Origin: Triops longicaudatus
Lineage: Eukaryota > Arthropoda > Branchiopoda > Notostraca > Triopsidae
NCBI GenBank assembly: GCA_022885665.1
Contig: JAGQDJ010000056.1
Location: forward strand, 186,001 to 250,000
Reading direction: 5' to 3'
Length of the DNA: 64,000 nt
Program-made: the position numbers and the translations under genes
The notes under the pieces: generated by a model
The model's database searches: none
The model's input: the letters and a program-made list of their open reading frames with translations, nothing else
Told to the model about the DNA's origin: nothing
Part shown: piece by piece, positions 36,101-49,008 of the stretch
Position numbering within the stretch: position 1 is the first letter of the stretch
Layout: every line of letters begins with the position of its first letter

Positions 36101-39100
36101 TGTTCAAGAGGACGTGCGGCGTAAGTATGATAGCGTAATTGCTCATCTCTCCAGTGTGCTAACTTGTGCGCCCCACATAAAATCAAGTTACTGGACACCA
36201 GGGAGTAGACCTTATCTTCATCCTTGCCTTCCTTCCTACTCCAAGGCAAAAAAAAGAAAAAAAATGTTCTTAATCTCTTTCTGTATTTCTGGCCCCTTCT
36301 CTGCAACGCAATAGACTTATACAACTTTCCGAGATACTTAAAAATCTCAGTTTTGGGGGAGAGAAAACTATAATATATTTCTCAGTTTTCCTCTGTCACA
36401 GTGATCTTCCGTTACCACTTTCCTAATAATGAAAACTGACAAAGACACAGTGAGTCAATAAGAATTTTAGTGTTCTTCCCAACGTCCAAACATTCGTGTC
36501 CGTGAAGTCAACTTTGGTGAAAAGGAGGCTTAGGGCTTTACACTGTGCATAAAAGAGCCTTTTGCTGGTCTCCAAACTTGGTGTAAAGTTTTCACTGTGT
36601 TGCTGCGACCTGAAAAATCCCTTTTCGGTGGAAAAGTAAAACTAATTCACCCCTATGCCAATGCCGGCTTTTACTACTTTCGAGGAGAACGAATAACAAG
36701 AAGTTCAGTTTTGGAAGTTTCGTTCATATTCAGTTCGTTTGGAAGGAAAAGTCAATTCCCAACGCGGCTTCTAGTTTGACACAGGAACCTGGAGAAAAAG
36801 AAGAAGAAGCAAAGATTTTCCGGGAGTTACTAGTTAACAATGCAAAGATATACACAACTTTGCGGCTGTTGGGCATAGTGTACTGGACTGTATCTTAACA
36901 ACCTTTCCCTGTTCTGCAAGTTAAAAGCACAAAGACGCGCCAAACGAGACCCATTCCTCGCCGTTGCTTTCTGAACTTTGTGTAGGGCTGGAAGACAACC
37001 AGAATACAAGAAACTGTAAGTTGAAACTTTTTTTTTTAAATGCTGAATTTCAAGAAATGGTGTCGTCAGCTTTCCAGTCTTCGCTTTACCAGTGTTCTTG
37101 AGAAAAATCACTTCTTTTGTTTTCAATCTTCCCCAACGAGTGTTTACTATAGTTTAACCAGGCGGATTTTAGTGTGTGTGACATTCGCCGGTGGATATTT
37201 AGAAAACGTTTTTAATAATATTTTTACTAGTGTATTTTTAAATTTACGCAGATATTTTAGTTTACTGGCGTGCAATTCCTATTACGTATGTGAACACTGT
37301 TAATTTAGAAACAAGTGAAAAAATACACACAAACAAAGAAATATTTATGTCTGAAATAGATCCATTTTTGGATGATAAACAGACTGACACAGTTGACACA
37401 TAAGGAGGTGGCAACATTGTGTTTTCCGCTGAGGAGAGAAAATGGGATATTTTACAATGTACAGCGTTCATCTATCAGGTCTTTGCTATTACTTTTTAGT
37501 ATTTAAGTGCACAATCTTCGACAAGATTACAAGACACTTGGAATAAGATTGCAAAACTTGAGGTCAACCTCTGTCGTACTTGCAAAGAAGCTCAAGAAAC
37601 TTTGCTGCTCCTAAGACCTTCACCCTCTTTATTTCAAACTTTTTCAGTGTTATCTATTTTAGTCTTCATCAGGACTCTATGATTTCCAATTCTGCAATCT
37701 TTGCACATAAGAAGTTTAGGAAGCAATTTTCAATCGTATTTCATTAGAATCTAACAAAGTTGAGTTTCGAGAAAAAAATATATTTACAAACTGTCAAGTT
37801 AAAAACGTTAATATCAAATATAGTGAAAAAGAGGTATAGTCCTCGCGCCTAATATTAGTGCAAGAAACACGTTTGTTATGAATAGGTGCATTTAATTCTG
37901 TTGGCTCTTTTTTTTTAAAGTAAGTTATTACAAGTACTACGTAGAACTTAGTTGTAAGGAACCTTTTATGAACAGGAAAGCCAAAACTCGTTGTATTTGA
38001 CACTTTTTTCTTGCATTTACAAAACTGAGGACCTCACAATCCTTCTACTATAGACGAGAGCTCGCTAGAAAAAGATTCGTTACAGAGAGATTCTACGTTA
38101 AAGTTGAATACTTGGAAAATTACCATTCAAATTTACAGATTTTGCCTGGGATTATTCTCCTGAATTTTCGATGGTCGTGTCACGCTTTAAATAGGACGTA
38201 AAGACCTGCAGATAAGATATGACATTCAAGGATGCTTTTTTTCCGCTATAATTATCACCCTTCATTGCAGGAAAAAATAGTGGAAAAAACGGACATGGGG
38301 GTATTAATAACACGACAAGCAAAAACGTCGACCCCACAACAAAAAAGAAACATCCCAAATACGTCGCGCATCTGACGTGCTCCATTACCCCAAACACACA
38401 TTTTTTATTTATGTTCTGGAGATGGCGTTAGCTTAGCTCAAGATGAATCTGCTCTTCTTTCTCCGTGTATTTTTTCTTTCTTTTTTTAAATAATACTTTC
38501 AAAACATGGTAACAAAAAGAATGTGTTGTTTTCAAGCCAAGAGCCCCGAGACAGGTAGTCTTTGAATATTATCTTTTTCTCTTCTCGGAAAATAACAAGA
38601 AGGACTTTAGGAAGCCCAGAATGATCTTCCGCATTCGCCGGTAAAGGTACTTGCTTTTTTGCAGCTCGTCCTTCCTTCCGACAGCGTCACGCTTGTAAAA
38701 TTTAAGCGGGAGAAAAGTGAAAAATACTTGTAGCAACGACAACACGCGGACACCCGCCTCCGTTGATACAGAAAAACAGTTAAGGGTCTACTTCATAGTG
38801 TACCGGCAAACGTTTAAGTTCATGAAGCTTTACACTATACGATCTAATATCCATTGACGGGGAAGCAGGAACAGCCCGCGGCGGAGACATAGCACGCACA
38901 AGAGACTGTATTCATGGCTTCCAGGGGTTCAGTAAGGAGGGTTCGGGGATAAAGCGGGAGATGGATGTAATATGAGACTGAATGTAAGAAACTTTTCGTC
39001 AACGATCAGGGTAGAGAAAGCTTACTTTGTATGAAGGAAATCCCGCCGGTGCTTGGCGCTTGCCATTTGTAAGGGTTGTCTTAACCCTTTTGAAGTCTAG

Positions 39101-41204
39101 CTTAACCCCATTTATTTGTTTTTATATTTTGCTTTTTCAAGATCTCTTACGAGCTAGGGAAAGCTTGAGTGTACTTCCTGTCGAGACTCGCTACGAACAC
39201 GTGAGATTATCATTGTCAACTTCTCACATGACCATCTGTACTTTCAGTGGACAAGTTTCAAACCTTTGCTGAGTTTCTCTCGAAAAGTAATGGATGCGAA
39301 CTTAAATACGTACAATGATACTACACGATATTAGATTATTGCAAGATGTACGAAAATTACATACCGTACTTAATTTGCACTTTTCCCTAAAAGACAGAAT
39401 TTTTGTTATGAACGTAACTGCTTATTTTATCTTAATTAGGTAAAGTTGGCTTAAGTTAAGTTGGGCCAAGATAATTGTAGCACAATAGCTATAGATAAGC
39501 TAGGTTAAGTTGAGTTACGTGAAGTTAGGTTGCCTAAGATAAAATTAAGGTAGTATAATGGGATTTTTTTTTTACTTTTACTTTCGTCTTCGCGTTACAA
39601 TCGAGCCGAGTCTCCTTTGTAATGTACGTATTCTGCTCTTTTGAACCAGGGCTACGTATTACGTGATGTTTAACAGGTTTGGCGTATGTAAAGGAATTTT
39701 GGGTAAATAGCGAAAAATGGGTAGTAATTAGGATCATTGAGTCTTTCTATTGTAGTCAGAAATAAGAGTGTTTATTGAACCGGGGATTTTGGGGTGAATC
39801 GGGGTAATACGCTTAATCCAACGCTGACACAAAGAGAATGCGATATTTGTGGGGGTGATTATGGAGGAAGAAATTCTCACAAAAGCGGCAGACAAACGAA
39901 TGTCGCAAGGTCGACACGCCAAAGTACGTTGACAAGGTCTGAGAGGAAGAAAATTGGGCCAAAGAGGGTTATTTCGCCAACAGACTAAAAAGCTATTACG
40001 CTAACTTAGATGAATTAGGGAAGGTCGGCGTTGAATTGAACAGCAAATGAACCGCGAATGCGTTGCAGGTAGACTGGTACCTTGCAATAACATTCTTGGG
40101 TAAATTCTTCGTTATTACTGCAGAGGCATGTTGCCCTAGCACAGCGTGCTATGCTAGACATTTTAGCGTTTCAGCAGACCTGAAAGCATCTTAGGGAGAA
40201 AAATGGAAGGCTTTTAGTTCAAATGGAAAATTCACTTGACCATGGTAATGGAATGCTACGCTTTAAAAAAAAGCAGAAAATAAGTACAACACTGGACACA
40301 TAGCCGGTAATTGCTTTTGCAACACTCACGAGGGTGCCTATTCTAAAGTGAAGTACCATGCAGGAGAAAATACACAGGAGTCCCTTTGAGACTTTGCAAT
40401 TCAAGTTTACGGTATTGACAGAGTTGTTTTTGCCATACTAAGCAAGTGAATTGGAGCAACGTTTGCGAAGTAATAAGAAGTTATGTACAGAGCAGTTATT
40501 GCGTGGAGCCAACTCAGCAGCAACTAGTGAAACAGAGCATTTGTACAACAGTAGAAGAAAAGACGAAGGGAAAAATTTTGTTTAATTAAGTGAATCGTAT
40601 TACCCAGGTGAAACGTAATAGGTTTAAGTTTGTTTAGTACGTTATGCTCCACTTCTTGGATTTTGTAAGATTTCCAAGAATTCGGTAAGTTTGGAAGAAC
40701 TGTTTGAATTCGTTATTGATTGTTAACCGGTTATACATACATAAATGACAATACGGCCTCATTGATCTGAAGTTTCTGTGTCAAGCTTTTTCCCTGTTTG
40801 TAGCTGTCACGCAAACTCCCCAAAAACTCGAGACATAAGCACTATGGAACTCGAATTGTACGACTTTCCAATCCACCTGATCCCGTCACGTGACTTGAAG
40901 AGTTTCCACGACCAAGTTTACGGGTAATTACACCAAGGGGTAAACCAACTATGTGCGCCACTTGGCGTATGCAGGCAATAATCTGGGTTAGGAATCGATC
41001 ATGTGTATCAGCGTAGAATTGGAAATCTCAAAGCGATAAAACCAAAACGGTTCATTAATAAAGTATATTCTCGGTTCAACGGAAAACGTATGGAATCATT
41101 TTTGTTAGATCCACTTATTTGGTAACCGAAGTATTATGAAGCATCATTGAAGGACTTAGTCTAAATTATAGTTCAGTAATAGTGGAAAGCCGAAGGGTTC
41201 CCAA
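33113..41204. other. 8-kb AT-rich stretch without a gene
   Basis: I find only scattered short frames without domains, splice-linked partners or good start context. There are TTAAGTTAGGTT-type words at 39430-39540 that resemble the tandem array at 41.9-42.4 kb, and a (T)n-rich patch near 37030. Nothing else stands out. Confidence 0.45.
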
Positions 41205-41530
41205 CCTCAGAGACTTGATTTAGCTGACAAGATAGGAGAAAGATGCTACTTAAATCCTATTGTGCACGAAATATGATTGAAATTTTGGTTAGAAAAGATG
41301 GTAGAGTCTGAAAATCAGAATTAAGGTAGCATATCTCGATTTAACAGGCAAGTAAAAGAGGAATGCAACGAAAACAGTTTTCCCCCGTGTGATCGAAAAC
41401 GGCAGATAAAAGACGACTATTTCAAAGGAGCCTGTAAAAAGCCTCATATCTCGATTTAGCGGACAACAGACGAGGGAAATCAATAAAGTTTGGTACCAAA
41501 TGGTTTCCTGCCAACCTGTAGATAATTCCA
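41205..41530 (+). repeat. Decayed tandem repeat, period about 118 bp, 3 units
   Basis: Three units carry the landmark GACTTGATTTAGCTGACAAG (about 41212), ATCTCGATTTAACAGGCAAG (about 41333) and ATCTCGATTTAGCGGACAAC (about 41448). Landmark distances are about 121 and 115 bp. Units 2 and 3 align along most of their length. Confidence 0.65.
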
Positions 41531-41854
41531 ACGTTTAGCAAGTATTAACGCTAGAAATGTTCAAACAATGCACAATGGATTCTTCTCGACATTTCTGGTA
41601 TACGTTCGTTAAGTCGAGGTGTAATTAGATTGATGTTTTTCATGACTTCTAAAAATATTCACATATATGACTAAACGTCTTTATAAATCAGCTAACGTGC
41701 TGTCTTACAGCCCACTTAATCCGAAATACTGGATACAACAAGATTTAGATGTAACCTAACATGTTAATATGCATAAAACTCCTTTGAAGTAACTTACAGC
41801 ACCGTAAACAATGAACGTGACCTTGACCTTATCGAGGAGAATCTAAAGGCTTGT

Positions 41855-42400
41855 AATCGAGGGTTAAGGTTAATCTAGGTTTATGAAACATCCCATGTGT
41901 CTGGAATAGTAACACAAGCTGTGCATGTGTGAACGCGGAACAAACTTAACTTGGGTGAAAGAGTACACTTCCGAAGTTACCTTGACTTGTCGTTACCCAA
42001 GCTATTTAACCAAAGTTACAATACAAATGTTGTTAAAGTTAACTCAGGTCACTTAACGTCGTTCTAACTCACTCAACTTCGACACACATGTTAAAAACTA
42101 TGGCTTCACCTAAACTCTTAACCGATGTTAGTTTCATTAGGAGCACAGGTTAAGGTTAACCTAGGTTAGTTTACCCACAAAGGTAATAAGTAATTTAACT
42201 TCAATTTTAACAGCGGCTAACTTACCCTTACTTTAAAATACACTGTAAGTCAGGTTAGCGTATGATGAACACGGGCTAAAGTTAACCTATATTAATTTAC
42301 CAACCAAGGCCTATGGTTAATTCAACTACAATTTCAACTGTGATTACATAACCATGAGCAAGGCGCAACCTGAACTCACGTTATTTTCATAGCTAGTCAG
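41855..42400 (+). repeat. Decayed tandem repeat with GGTTAAGGTTAACCTAGG motif, period about 125 bp
   Basis: The motif occurs near 41861 (GGGTTAAGGTTAATCTAGGT), 42030 (GTTAAAGTTAACTCAGG), 42148 (GGTTAAGGTTAACCTAGGTT) and 42274 (GGCTAAAGTTAACCTATATT). The last two units align over about 126 bp, including TTTAACTTCAATTTTAACAG versus TTCAACTACAATTTCAACTG. It looks like a small satellite remnant. Confidence 0.6.
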
Positions 42401-44312
42401 GGTTAACACGAGCCACTTACGCTCAAGTACTCCTGCCGTGACTTAATATCACGTCTTCTGCCCTAAAATGACTCAGACTGACACTAACTCACATTTCCAC
42501 TGTCCCAATTTAGTTTTGCCCCGGTCTAAAACCTCCTCTGTCCACGTTTTCCCCCAAGGGTAATCCCCCATATCGACTCAAGTTTTTAATCTCCTCGCCC
42601 AACGCACCAGAAACACTGTCACCTCTTCGACTTTCTTTTTTTCTAAAAATACTAAGGGTGGAGTTTTCTGGGGCTAAAAGTCAGCTCAATACTACCAACT
42701 TTCTGGCGGGTTACAAGTAGGGTATAATTTCCCACGTGGGAATCAGCGACAAACTTCTCCGTCTCTCTCTCTCAAAAGCTTGATGAATTTGTCGTCCAAC
42801 TCTCCCAGTATTTCTCCTCCTAAGCTTTATATTTATATATATATATATTTCTCTCTCACTGCTCTCCTTACAGTGTCGCCAGAAGAAGATTGTCAATAGC
42901 TCGAGCTTTTCTGGCCCTCAGGGCTTGAAAGCGAAGAACGCAAACTAAGACGGAAAACAGTAGAAAAAAACTTGCTTGATGACTCTCTTTTACACCCGAG
43001 CTGTTTTTTTCCTAGCCAGTTTGTCCAATCTTTGTCCTGAGCTTTAACCAAGATCTTCTTACGCTTTTTCTTCGATTTATGTACTGTGCGTCAAGTGATA
43101 CGTGATTTTCTTCAGGTTGTTCATGCCTAACAAGGCGTTTCCCCGGTGTCTCCTCACACTTTTCAAGCTTTTTTCAAGCCCACTTTGCCCATTTTTTATG
43201 CCTTGTACTAACATAAAAAACGAGGCCTCTCTTTTGTCTCGGTTCTCGTTCTTCGATTAAAAGACCCGATGGTTGAAAAATTGTGGGATTGACAGCTTGG
43301 AAATTGCCACAGTAAAATCAATTGAGTGAAACAGAGGGCGCCGGCACTGGTGTTTCGTGACAAAATTTGCGCCCTCTACACTTTGTACCGAAAGACTTTT
43401 CCAAATGCCAATACTTAGCGTCTGGAGAGGCATTGTAAGGGGGGTGGGGTGGTTTGTGTCTACGAGGTTATATTGCTTGCTCCGTTTTCGTTTCCTTTTA
43501 ACGTCTGTCTGGGTAAGTACCGTATCCTACTCATTTTCTTTCATCCATCACTAAGCACGCCACGACTCCTGCGATGATAGCCAGCGCAACACGAAGATCC
43601 CCGAACCGCGCCGGTAACAGAAAACGGTAATACATCATAAAGCAGTACGGGAGATCGTGCAAAACCATTAAGAGCCACCGATATACACACACGATCGTAG
43701 TTATAGAACACATAAACCAGGCACCCTGGAGTCAGCGACATATACAAGAAGAGAGAGAAAAATGACCTTTGAATAAGAAAGAAGTTGTCAATTTCTCGTC
43801 AGATTTTTGGTCTCCAGCTAGCGTTTTTTTGTAATTTTTTTTGAGGGATGTGTTTTGTTTCGGGCTTGTCTCCTTGTCATTTTACTCAAGCAAAGAAAAT
43901 ACCGAGCTGCCAGTTCTTGAAATGTCCCCTATCTCCTTTTAAACATGCTTAATGGTTTCGTACACGGATGAATTCCCTGTCTAACATCTGTTACTGGCCC
44001 AGTTCTTGAAAGTTCTGCAGACGGAAAACGTCCATTCAACTGCAGAAGATTTTTTTCCCTGCTTTAGAACTGCAGATTAGCAAAGTAATGGCCTAGTTCA
44101 CGCGAAATTGACATAACGTCGCTCGGAAGAAATCCATTCTCACCTCCGTAGTTCGTGTCACACAGTGCGATTTTTTTTAAAGAAAAAACTATCATTCAAT
44201 AATTTCTAAGTTATTAGTGAAATTGACATAAAAATCACAATGGTTTGAGTTAAGCAAATTGCAAATATCTGGACATTAACTGTTTCTCATAATTTCTAAC
44301 AGTTAACTTCTA
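42401..44312. other. Non-coding with an (AT)n microsatellite
   Basis: No gene is supported. It includes the (TA) run at about 42827-42850 next to CTCTCT repeats (42760-42775). The segment 43.3-43.75 kb has mirrored short frames on both strands without homology. Confidence 0.4.
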
Positions 44313-44500
44313 TTTTCAATAGAATTTCGTTAACGTACCTTTTTGTAATGAACTGCTGACAATATTTGGCGAGTTGTAAAGTCCCTGGTTATGTTAAAAT
44401 ATAGATAAAAGCGTCTAGTATAACGAAATTCGGATACATCGAAGAGTTATCAGAAGTCTTATATTTTCAGAATGTTTTCTTATTACGAGATTATAGTGTA
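44313..44500. mobile_element. Pogo/Tigger-like MITE, copy 3 (diverged)
   Basis: The left end is TTCAATAGAATTTCGTTAACG and the right end TTACGAGATTATAGTGTA, which pair as imperfect inverted repeats of the CAGTAGAACCTCGTTATAACG family. Inner TATAACGAAATTCGG at 44420 is shared in form with copy 2 (AACGAAATTCGG at 21973). Confidence 0.45.
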
Positions 44501-44575
44501 TTGTATACGTTATTAAATTTACTGGATCTATAGCATGTAGTTGTTATTAATTTAGATGCTTAATTCGTTACAGTT

Positions 44576-44750
44576 ATACACACAAAATAAGACCCTTGTT
44601 ATAACGAACTTCCCGGCACACAAAGAAATGTTAAATAAATCCAAAGTTCGTTACATCACACGCTTTTTCTTCACATTCACATAACTATGGCCCCAAAAAT
44701 TCGTACACTATAGTCGACAGTTTGTTATAAGCAGTTATTTGAGATTGTAG
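44576..44750. mobile_element. Pogo/Tigger-like MITE, copy 4 (diverged)
   Basis: It starts TACACACAAAATAAGACCCT then TGTTATAACGAACTTCCCGG, and ends TTTGTTATAAGCAGTTATTT then GAGATTGTAGTG. The size, about 175 bp, fits the family. It lies 75 bp from copy 3. Confidence 0.45.
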
Positions 44751-46939
44751 TGTTTTTTTATTAACTTTTCGTAAAGCTTAATAAAAGAAAGGGACTAAAT
44801 TCGATTTAATTGAGTTTGTTACGCGTTACTGTAATCTTACAAAATGAAATGTTTCAGTTGCGGGAAAATGTATTTTGGCAAAACTTTCGTAGGAACGAAT
44901 TTTTGTTTAAATCGTGATAACGCTGGTCATGTCGATGGGGATAGCTGGCTGTTTCGGTCCATTAGCTACCTGGTCAAGCTTATATGATATAGAACGCGCG
45001 AGGAGACGCGAAACAGCATTTTTGCCAATCTGGCTCGTGTGCGATTCACTGACTACGACGAAAGGTCGGGACTTCTGCTTGCCGATTCCATTTCTGTAAG
45101 TGAGACGATTGAATGGACTTTTCAGCTTGTTAATCGGGAAAAAAAATCAATCACTGCAAAGGCAACTAGGGTACCCAGGAAAAGTTAGTGTAAAGAAAGA
45201 TAACATACTTAATAGGCAAAAAAGAAAACATAATATTGACCCACTCCATTCTTGGATGCATCGGGCTAAGCCAGGGGAAAAAAGTGAATAAAATCCTTTT
45301 GTTAACGTGAACAAAAAAGTGAAGGGAAAGAGGTTAGATCCCCCAAAACTAGTTGCAGGAATTATGTTGACAACCACTTGATGTTGGACCTAGGCCAAGC
45401 ACAAGATGGTGAGTTCGGGCATTTCCCCCCTTTTTTTTCGCAATCGTCTGATTCTCTCTTCCTCTTTCTCGTACCCGGAGATTGCTGGTACTTGTGTTTC
45501 CTCACTGACGTCTCTAAGAAAAAGTACGCTAAAGACAACTAACTCGTGGGCAAAAGTGTTCCATGCAGAAACAATCCATCTTAGTGGCCTTTTTAATTTT
45601 CTTTAAAAAAAAAATCCAGAAATGTTTACTGTCGTGCATTAATATGCTTACTAGCCATGTCACCACATAGTTAAACTAAATGCCAATTTGCAAGCTAAAT
45701 TTACGAAAAAATAACGAAGAGGGAGCTAATTGTTTTGACTCCACCACCTCCCACACCGCTCATAACCTAACTCCTCCCAGGCAAAGTAAAAAAAAAACTG
45801 TTTCATTTTATACCCGCGTTGGCGAAATAGCTTGCAAGGTAATCTAAGTCTCTCTCAGGAGGGGTTCAACGGGGAAATTCTATTCCAGCGTCTGGCATTT
45901 CCAAATAGCAAATGTAAAGCCGTTTTGCGGGAAGTCTTGTCAACAATGAACTTTTTGTATCCGACCCACCCCTCTGGGTGGTGTATACGCGGCCCAAATC
46001 CTTTTTTCCTATGTATCTACCCGACAACAATGAAACTGAGGCTTGGTAGACTCTCCCGGGAACGACAGTTCTATCCTGAACTCGTTTTTTGCCCAACACC
46101 CCCTTGGGGGGTGCGAAAGAGGCGTGAACTAGCTTACATTCATTACTGGGTGAACAAAGAAACATTGATAGACTGGGATGGATTGTAAAAATCAGTCCAA
46201 ACTAAATCAATAACCAGGAGCACGTTTAAATAACTAACTAGGCGGGGTTGGTATCCTCGCGAAAATGAATTTTGTATGGCAGAAATGCTGCAGTTTTGTC
46301 AAATAGTTGGCACTGGGAATTACTAATTCAGATGATTAAAAACAATCGTATTCAAATGGTAAGAGTAAGAAAAATTTTATTTAAAAAATGCAGCTTTGAT
46401 TTGGATTTCGGTTTAGACCTACGGTTGGCTAAGGGAGACTCTTCATACTAGGCTTAGAACAATCCTTTGTGTCCAATTATGTTTCTGGAAAATAAATATA
46501 AAGCTAATGAAGTTTTTCTACAAAATAATTTGTGTTTCAATCACAGTTAGTTTAATAGTGTTCTTATTTAAGCGACAGCATAACGACTTTTTGGCGCCCG
46601 AGGCTAGCGCCAGAAGCCACAACGCGCATCACGCGAGTTGGGCTAGCGTCAGCGTGACCACGTGACAGACTCCTCACATAAAGCTCGAAAATTCTTCTCG
46701 TTCGAAGCAAGTGATGAAATTTTACAACATTGAGTTGCGTGTGATGACTATTTGGTGAGGCCTTTGCCGTTTTCGATGTGCAAACTTCTTTTCAATGCAG
46801 TGCTATACAAACTAGCTAATTACCTAGAACTTTCTGTAGCTCACTTTAAAACTGGAGAGCTATTTGCGTCATCTATTTGTATAAAATAGGAATACCAGAT
46901 TCTGAACTACAGGAGAAAAGTTTAGAGAAAGAACTGAAG
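44751..46939. other. Non-coding; two similar hairpins at 46.0-46.1 kb
   Basis: A 118-codon plus-strand frame at 45832-46188 mirrors a minus-strand frame and has no recognisable domain. Inside it are two similar hairpins, CCACCC-CTCT-GGGTGG at 45966-45981 and CACCCCC-TTG-GGGGGTG at 46097-46113. No gene called. Confidence 0.4.
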
Positions 46940-47097
46940 ACCAATGCTCGCACCCCTGTGCCCAGGGGGATAGGAGTTCCCCCCCCCCCCTTGTTAATTT
47001 TTTAATTGTAAGCATAGGCGACAACTAAGTGTCCAAACAAAATTGCATATGCCCCCTCCCCCCTAAAACTTCATAACACCCACCGAGTACGGCTCTG
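46940..47097 (-). mobile_element. G-run element, copy 2
   Basis: Read on the minus strand it starts AATCAGAGCCGTACTCGGTG, continues through TAGGGGGGAGGGGG, and ends GGGGGGGGAACTCCTATCCC then CCTGGGCACAGGGGTGCG. The order of modules is the same as in 22139-22334, and the end module matches 54828-54900. Confidence 0.5.
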
Positions 47098-48695
47098 ATT
47101 ACTCACCAAACTTAAGATTTTGAAATGAAATTTTTTAGTGATTTACTTTTTTTTTAAAAAAAATATTTACTCTTTCCTTCCAGTCTATTTTTAATTTTCG
47201 TTTACCCTAATTTAAAACTTTTATTTCTTATGATGTCATCTTCTGCCAATTTCTGTTTTGTTGTGTTTTTTATTGCTTTCGTTCTGTAACGAGGAAAATA
47301 CTAATACCTCATTTTTTACGTCATTAACCAAAAGTCATGATTAGGCAAGTTATAAATGGGGAACCTCGAATCTGCTTAAAATAGAAGTTTGTTTAACATT
47401 TGAAACGGAAGTTATGCTAGACTTTCATCTTCGGGCTGCCAACTTTGCTTCCTCTACGTAAGCGTTAGTTGACTAGAAATCACGGGTTGGATTTTTTATT
47501 ACTATTTGTCCTTTTCTTTTTTTTTTCCGAACTGGGTGAAGACAGTAGGAACTCAAAGGCGACAAGCTTCAAGTCAGCAGCACTCATGTTTCTTTTCTTA
47601 GCCCAGGGGTACATATGTCATTTCATGAATGTGCAGATGCAATATTGTGACAGCTTGCAGAAGAGTGAGTAGCAAAAAGTGGGAGAAACGTAATTGAAAT
47701 AAAACCCAAGATAAAACAAAATCTCTAACGAAGGAACTAGAAAAAATGGAAATAAAGTCGTAAAAAAGTATATTTTTTTCTTAAAAAAGGAGACAAAACG
47801 CGCGTGAGTCGATAAGTTTATTCCATGCAGACGAAGGTCCTCAAAATATTTTTTTTAAAGCAAAAATCTGCTGCTGTACGACCCCCGACCCGTGCGCTAT
47901 TGATTTCTGCACATGGAAACACAATCATAAAACCAGCCAAGCAAAAAGCTAGAGAAAGAGCGAGCACGAGAGACGAGAGAGAAATGGCGAGGAGGAAATC
48001 AACCCAGATTGGAAAGGTTTTCGACAGCCATTACTCCTTTTAGGTCCTCATTTTGCTTACCGTCCCCCCCCCCCCACACACACACACACAAGCGAAAGTT
48101 TTGTTTTTCGCGCCTCGTTCCTCGTTTCTTCACCTTCCAAATTTGCTGATAAATTCTGCGTACCTCCAAAGGCCCCAACCATTACTTCCAACTACGTGCA
48201 ACTTCCTCTAAATCTTCGTCGTTACCAGATTTCTTAGCCCCAGATGAGCCAAATTGTACCTAACGTAGCAAAGTTCCAGACATTTTGATTTATATATTTT
48301 AAAATAAATAAATATATAAATAAAAAAAAATATTGTAAGAACCTAGAACTCAGAACTAGAAAATCTTAAGGACTACTTGCACTTTTAAGTTTTTGGTCGA
48401 GATCAGTCTATGTGAAATATTCTTATAACCTTAATAGATCGCTGTAACTTAAGAGTTGGCTACCGTTGAACCGAGTTAGTGAAATGCTGAAAAAAGTGCT
48501 GAGTTGGCTGATTCACCTTCCTAACAGTGGCAAGACCAAGCTTTTTACGCGTTCTTAGGAGCAGAAAGCTGGAAAGAAGACAGTTTTTTTGGGTAAGTTT
48601 TAACTTTTTGGAATTTTTACTACCACAAAAGTAATTCACAGCTAGAAGCTCTGTTATTTAACAGGAAGATAGTAGACCCTTCTTAATGTCGCGTG
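47098..48695. other. Non-coding
   Basis: Nothing recognisable except a C-run followed by (CA)n at 48064-48090. Plus-strand frames at 47469-47672 and 47825-48043 have no homology I can see. Confidence 0.4.
48064..48090 (+). repeat. Poly-C/(CA)n microsatellite
   Basis: Twelve C bases run into about eight CA dinucleotides. Confidence 0.85.
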
Positions 48696-49008
48696 AATCA
48701 AAACACAGTCACAACCTTTTGCCTCCGAGCGAATTCGTGTGTTTATAATTACCCACTGAACATTGACCTTTTTCATGGGTTATAGCTTATGGGCTTTTGG
48801 AAGAGAACGTGTCTCAGGATAATCGTGACTAGTGAGAAGAATTGCACGAAAACTCTACGTTGAAAGTCAAAGACACGTTTAAAGTTGATCTGACTGTGTA
48901 TGTACAAGCTTTAATGAAATAAAAAGACATACAAAGTGCAAAACAGTATAAAAAATGCGAGAATAGTAAGGAATATACTTTAAAGGAATATATTTTAAGG
49001 CTTAATTT
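48696..49008 (+). repeat. Dispersed repeat DR2, copy b
   Basis: It begins with the block AATCAAAACACAGTCACAAC, identical to 32835-32854 and extending five bases more. The order of landmarks is then the same: GGGCTTTTGGA, ACAAAGTGCAAA, AAGGAATATA and TTTTAAGGCTTAATT. Confidence 0.6.

Noticed and set aside
41860..42300. Telomere-like array from TTAGG words
   Set aside because: The words are part of a repeat of about 125 bp and never form consecutive TTAGG units.
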